From: Amblyornis subalaris
Taxonomy: Eukaryota > Chordata > Aves > Passeriformes > Ptilonorhynchidae
Direction: 5' to 3'
Assembly: GCA_018881555.1 (NCBI GenBank)
Contig: JACAXG010000251.1
Coordinates: 520,422-584,421 of the forward strand
DNA length: 64,000 bases
A program made the translations under genes and the position numbers. The notes beneath the pieces are model-generated. The model was not told the origin of the DNA. It searched no databases and saw nothing but the letters and a program-made list of their open reading frames with translations. Each line of letters starts with the position of its first letter. Position 1 is the stretch's first letter. Positions 60,751-64,000 of the stretch are shown here, piece by piece.

Positions 60751-61270
60751 ATGAAAAAAAGGAATAATCTCAATCATGGCTCTAAAATTCTTATAATGTA
60801 ATAATCCAGAGATGTAAGAATAGAGTCAGATATAACAAAATAACCTCCTGAGATAATAATCCATATTTTTCAGCAAAATGTTTCTTTTTCAAAGTAGAAA
60901 AAAACATTCTGCTTGAATCTTTTCAAATCTATCTGGGCAATATACTAGGAAGTATCCAATATTGAAGGACAAAAGAAAGAACTCTTCTAATTCTACTGTG
61001 TTCCTTTCTGAGTAAGGTTTCAGGTTAACCACCCCCAAAAGTCTGCAATTCTGTAAAAGCTACAGAAATTCTACACTCTTTCAAAAAATGTAGAATTCTC
61101 ATTCTACATTCTTTCAAAAATAATTTGCATTCAGTTTTCAATGTACTTCACTGATTACTCATCCGGCCTATACTTCAGCTGCTTCTCTGTGAGGATGTTA
61201 TGGAAGTGAAAGACCTCTCTGATGTCTGGGTAGTCAGAATCCACTGCTCTCTACAAGGCTGGGCATTTCA
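60751..61270. other. AT-rich spacer
   Basis: Contains the hairpin and direct repeat at 61068-61120 and nothing else recognised. Confidence 0.5.
61068..61120. repeat. Direct repeat overlapping a 10-bp hairpin
   Basis: attctacaytctttcaaaaa occurs at 61068-61087 and 61101-61120 with one mismatch. aatgtagaat (61087-61096) and attctacatt (61101-61110) form a perfect stem around tctc. Confidence 0.85.
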
Positions 61271-62310
61271 TTGGAGAATCATTTCAGTGGGAAAANACTG
61301 TGAAAATAATCAAGTCCAACCTACCACTGCCAAGTCCACAAGTAGACCATGTCCCTATGTAGCACATCCATGCATTTTTTGAAGACTTCCAGATATGTTG
61401 TCTCGACCACTTCCCTAGGTAGTGTGTTTCAATGACTGACTACCTTTTCAGTGAAGAAATTTTTCTTAGTATGTAATCTAAACCTCTCCTTGGTCAACTT
61501 GAGGCCATTTCATTCTCTGATTTGTTACCTGGAAGAAGAGATAAACACCTACNGCACTACCACCTCCTCTCAGGCAGTTGTTGAGAGTGAGATCTCCCCT
61601 GAGCCTTCTTTTCTCCAGGCTAAACAACCCCAGTTCCCTCAGCCAATCCTCATAAGATTTGTGCTCCAACCCCTTCACCAGCTCTGTTCTCTGGACTCGC
61701 TCCAGCACCTCAATGTCTTTCTTGTCATGAGGGGCCCAGAACTGGACACAGGATTTGTGGCCGAGTACCAGGTCCGAGTACAGGGTGNCAATCACTGCCC
61801 TGCTCCTGCTGGCCACATTATTGCTGATACAGGCCAGGATGCCATTGGCCTTCCTGGCCACCTGGGCACACACTGGCTCATGTTCAGCTAGCTGTCCACT
61901 AGCACCCCCAGGTCCTTTTCTGCTTCAGATTTCCAGCCACTTTTCCCAAAGTCTGTAGCACTGCATGGGGTTGTTGTTGAGTCAAGGGGAGGATCCAGCA
62001 CTTTGCTTTTTAGAACCTCATACAATTGGCCTCAGGCCAGCATGTCCAGATCCCTCTGCAGAGCCTTCCTACTGTCAAGCAGATCAACACTCCCACCCAG
62101 CTTGATATGATCAAGAAGGTTATCAAGCTGGTCAAGCATAGCTTCTGCTTTATGAATCCATGTTGACTACTCCTGAAGATTTTCTTGTCCTTCATGTGCC
62201 TGGACAGGTTTTCCAGGATTAGATACATCATCTTCTGTGGGTTCAAGTGAGGCTGACCAGCCTGTATTTCCCTGGATCCTTGTATTGCTGAACCGTGAGC
62301 TTTGTTCTTC
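61271..62310 (-). mobile_element. CR1 LINE, minus strand, internally deleted
   Basis: The 3' side lies on the left, with aatcatttcagtgggaaaa and the gtccaacctaccactgccaa block. The final octamers are eroded. The element extends into ORF2 to about 62310, where it is 5'-truncated. The subfamily differs from the 17.6-kb copy, as shown by its distinct 3' untranslated segment. Confidence 0.88.
61478..62290 (-). pseudogene. CR1 ORF2 remnant with deleted RT core
   Basis: A minus-strand frame open from 61873 to 61478 encodes the RT C-terminal region, with RKANGILACISNNVASRSRA, then [20 protein letters not shown], then [20 protein letters not shown]. Further upstream, near 62110-62170, the SSQHGF...LCLTSLITF block of the RT fingers joins directly to the KLGGSVDLL block that normally follows the active site. 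Motif A, motif B and the catalytic aspartates are therefore missing. Frameshifts separate the blocks, so it is non-functional. Confidence 0.85.
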
Positions 62311-63215
62311 ATATTGAAAGATGGTGCATTGATATAAAAACCAGAAGAGCAATTCATTTTATCACCTTTTACAAAACTTAACTTACCATAAAAACTTCCC
62401 TTGATAGGGCACCTTCACATTTTCTTCTATTATGAACAATGAATTATGGATACAGATGAAGAATTCTGTCACACCCCAATTACCTCATTTCCAGCCGACT
62501 ACTCATGGCTGTATCTGTGACTGAAATAGAAAATATCTTGCAGGTTAATGAGGTCTCTGTTAAGTACACTGAAGCCGGACAAGGGAAAGCATCTTTTTTT
62601 CCCCGTATTTAATAAAACTACATTTAACCTGTAGAAAGGCAGTAAAGGGGATTGTTTTCTAGGTGCTCTATGAATTTAAAAAAACGAATTAATTTCCTAT
62701 CTCAAACTCTTGGTATCACTAATTCAAATTTTGTCTTCAAGAGGAAAAATGCAATTTCCCTCCCCTTTCAGAGGAGTTGGAATGACAGAATAGTACAACA
62801 GTTGAAAAGAAGTGTAAAAAAATCCTGTAAGTACCATGTATTAATGCTCTGTATGTACTGACATATAAAAAAGTGATTTCTTTCCAAATAGAACATTGTA
62901 ATTTTACCTGAAAACACTGATATTAAAAAGGAATAGGAGGAAGACTGAATTAAGTTTTTATAATTAATCTAGGAAAAGTTCTTTTGCTTTCTTTTCCAGA
63001 AAAAAAATAAAAAGGAAAAATAAGATAGAACATTGAGATATTTACATGAAAATTTCAAGAAGAAATTTCATTTCCAAGTACCAAAAGGATTAAAAACATA
63101 GCATTCCCATAATAAAAAATATAAGAAGAATGAAAATATATGCAGTAAGGAATATTTTTTCTCCTTTTTCAACTCACATGACATCTTTCTACTGTGATAT
63201 CAGATAGACAAAAAG
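62311..63215. other. AT-rich spacer, no gene seen
   Basis: A-rich sequence between two minus-strand CR1 copies, with no recognisable element. Confidence 0.5.
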
Positions 63216-64000
63216 TAGAACCATAGAATCATAAGTCGTCTGGGTTGAAAGGGAAATTTGAAGGTCACCTAGTACAACCCTCCTGCACTGATCATAGACA
63301 ACTCCAACTAGATCAGGTTTCTCAAAGCCCAGTCCAATCTGACCTTGAATGTTTCCAAGGGATAGGACATCTACAATCGCTCTGAGCAACCTGTTCCTGT
63401 CTTACCACCCTCATCATAAAACTTTTTTCCTCATACCTATTGTGAATTGACCCTTCTTTAATTTAAAACCATTACTCCTTGCTCTATCTCTACAAGTCCT
63501 ACTAAAAGGTTTGCTCCCATGTTTCTTTTAAGCTCCCTGTAAGTATTGAAAGTCTGCAATGGGGTCTCCCTGTAGCTTTCTCTTCTCCAGGCAGAACAAC
63601 CCCAACTTTCTGAGCCTTTCCTTGCGGAAGAGGTGCTTCATCACTCCAAATTTTTGTGGCCTTCTGGCCCCTCCAACAGTCTATGTTCTTTTTGTACTGA
63701 GAACACCACATCTGGACACAGTATTGCATGTGGGGTCTCAACAGAGCAGAGGAGCACAATCACCTCTCTCAACCTTCTTTTTCTGCAGCCCACGATGTCG
63801 TCGGCTTTCTGTGCTGCAAGTGCATGTTGCCAACTCCTGTCCAGCTTTTCATCCACCAATGCCTGCAAATCCTTCGCAGCAGGGCTGCTCTCCATCTGTT
63901 CATCCCCCAGCCTGTGCTGATACCAGGAGTTGCCTCAATCCAGGTGCAGTACCTTGCACTTTGGCTTGTTGAACAGCATGAGATTCCCATGGGCCCACTT
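63216..64000 (-). mobile_element. CR1 LINE, minus strand, runs past the window end
   Basis: It starts on the left with the tail complement accatagaatcataag and the classical 3' block (tgaatgtttccaagggatag near 63344, acctgttcctgtcttaccac near 63389). It enters ORF2 near 63500. The 5' side is beyond position 64000. Confidence 0.9.
63500..64000 (-). pseudogene. CR1 ORF2 remnant, partial
   Basis: Minus-strand frames give LLRPHMQYCVQMWCSQYKKN (about 63680-63740) in one frame. A neighbouring frame gives KDLQALVDEKLDRSWQHALA and AQKADDIVGCRKRRLREVIV (about 63750-63870). These are the end of the palm, the thumb and the C-terminal region of CR1 RT. The frame change near 63750 shows it is broken. The catalytic region lies outside the window. 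Confidence 0.85.

Noticed and set aside
1..64000. CRISPR arrays, tRNA, rRNA, bacterial operons or phage genes.
   Set aside because: None of the hallmark repeats, cloverleaf boxes or dense coding was seen. Base composition and transposons are those of a vertebrate.

Overview
The window is non-coding vertebrate DNA, almost certainly from a bird. It is AT-rich, has no recognisable host coding gene, and is sprinkled with fossils of the chicken-repeat-1 (CR1) LINE, the dominant avian retrotransposon. CR1 is identified by reverse-transcriptase remnants and by the 3' tail ATTCTATGATTCT in either orientation. It also holds solo long terminal repeats (LTRs) of at least five families that resemble bird endogenous retroviruses. 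Three of these LTRs have 5-bp flanking duplications, and a fourth has a near match. I cannot name the species. The sequence looks like a large intron or gene desert.

Layout: 0-1.6 kb, AT-rich with a possible decayed CR1 and a CpG-rich island (0.87-1.6 kb). 3.5-4.1 kb, a minus-strand LTR. 4.1-8.9 kb, single-copy sequence with a strong CTCF-type motif at 6.3 kb. 8.9-11.9 kb, a CR1 tail, a plus-strand LTR and a long decayed CR1. 15.2-16.9 kb, a CR1 split by a minus-strand LTR and joined to a second CR1 piece. 17.6-19.4 kb, a minus-strand CR1 covering much of ORF2. 22.3-22.9 kb, a minus-strand LTR. 22.9-33.7 kb, mostly unique sequence with hairpins and one exon-like patch. 33.7-34.4 kb, a truncated LTR. 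35.5-42.7 kb, unique sequence. 42.7-48.6 kb, a CR1 tail, three LTRs and a dispersed repeat. 51.1-52.1 kb, CR1 tails. 54.7 kb, a CA microsatellite. 55.3 kb, a weak candidate terminal exon. 60.2-62.3 kb, an LTR and a minus-strand CR1. 63.2-64.0 kb, another minus-strand CR1 running off the end.

Nothing here forms an operon or pathway. The LTRs carry promoter-like and polyadenylation motifs in various states of decay, but no retroviral internal gene was seen. The CR1 copies are 5'-truncated, internally deleted and frameshifted. The best leads for function are the CTCF-type motif, two weak exon-like patches and some repeat-free stretches that might be conserved non-coding elements. About 120 isolated single n's (counted by eye) are spread through the sequence and look like ambiguous base calls, not gaps. 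I found no convincing undescribed system.
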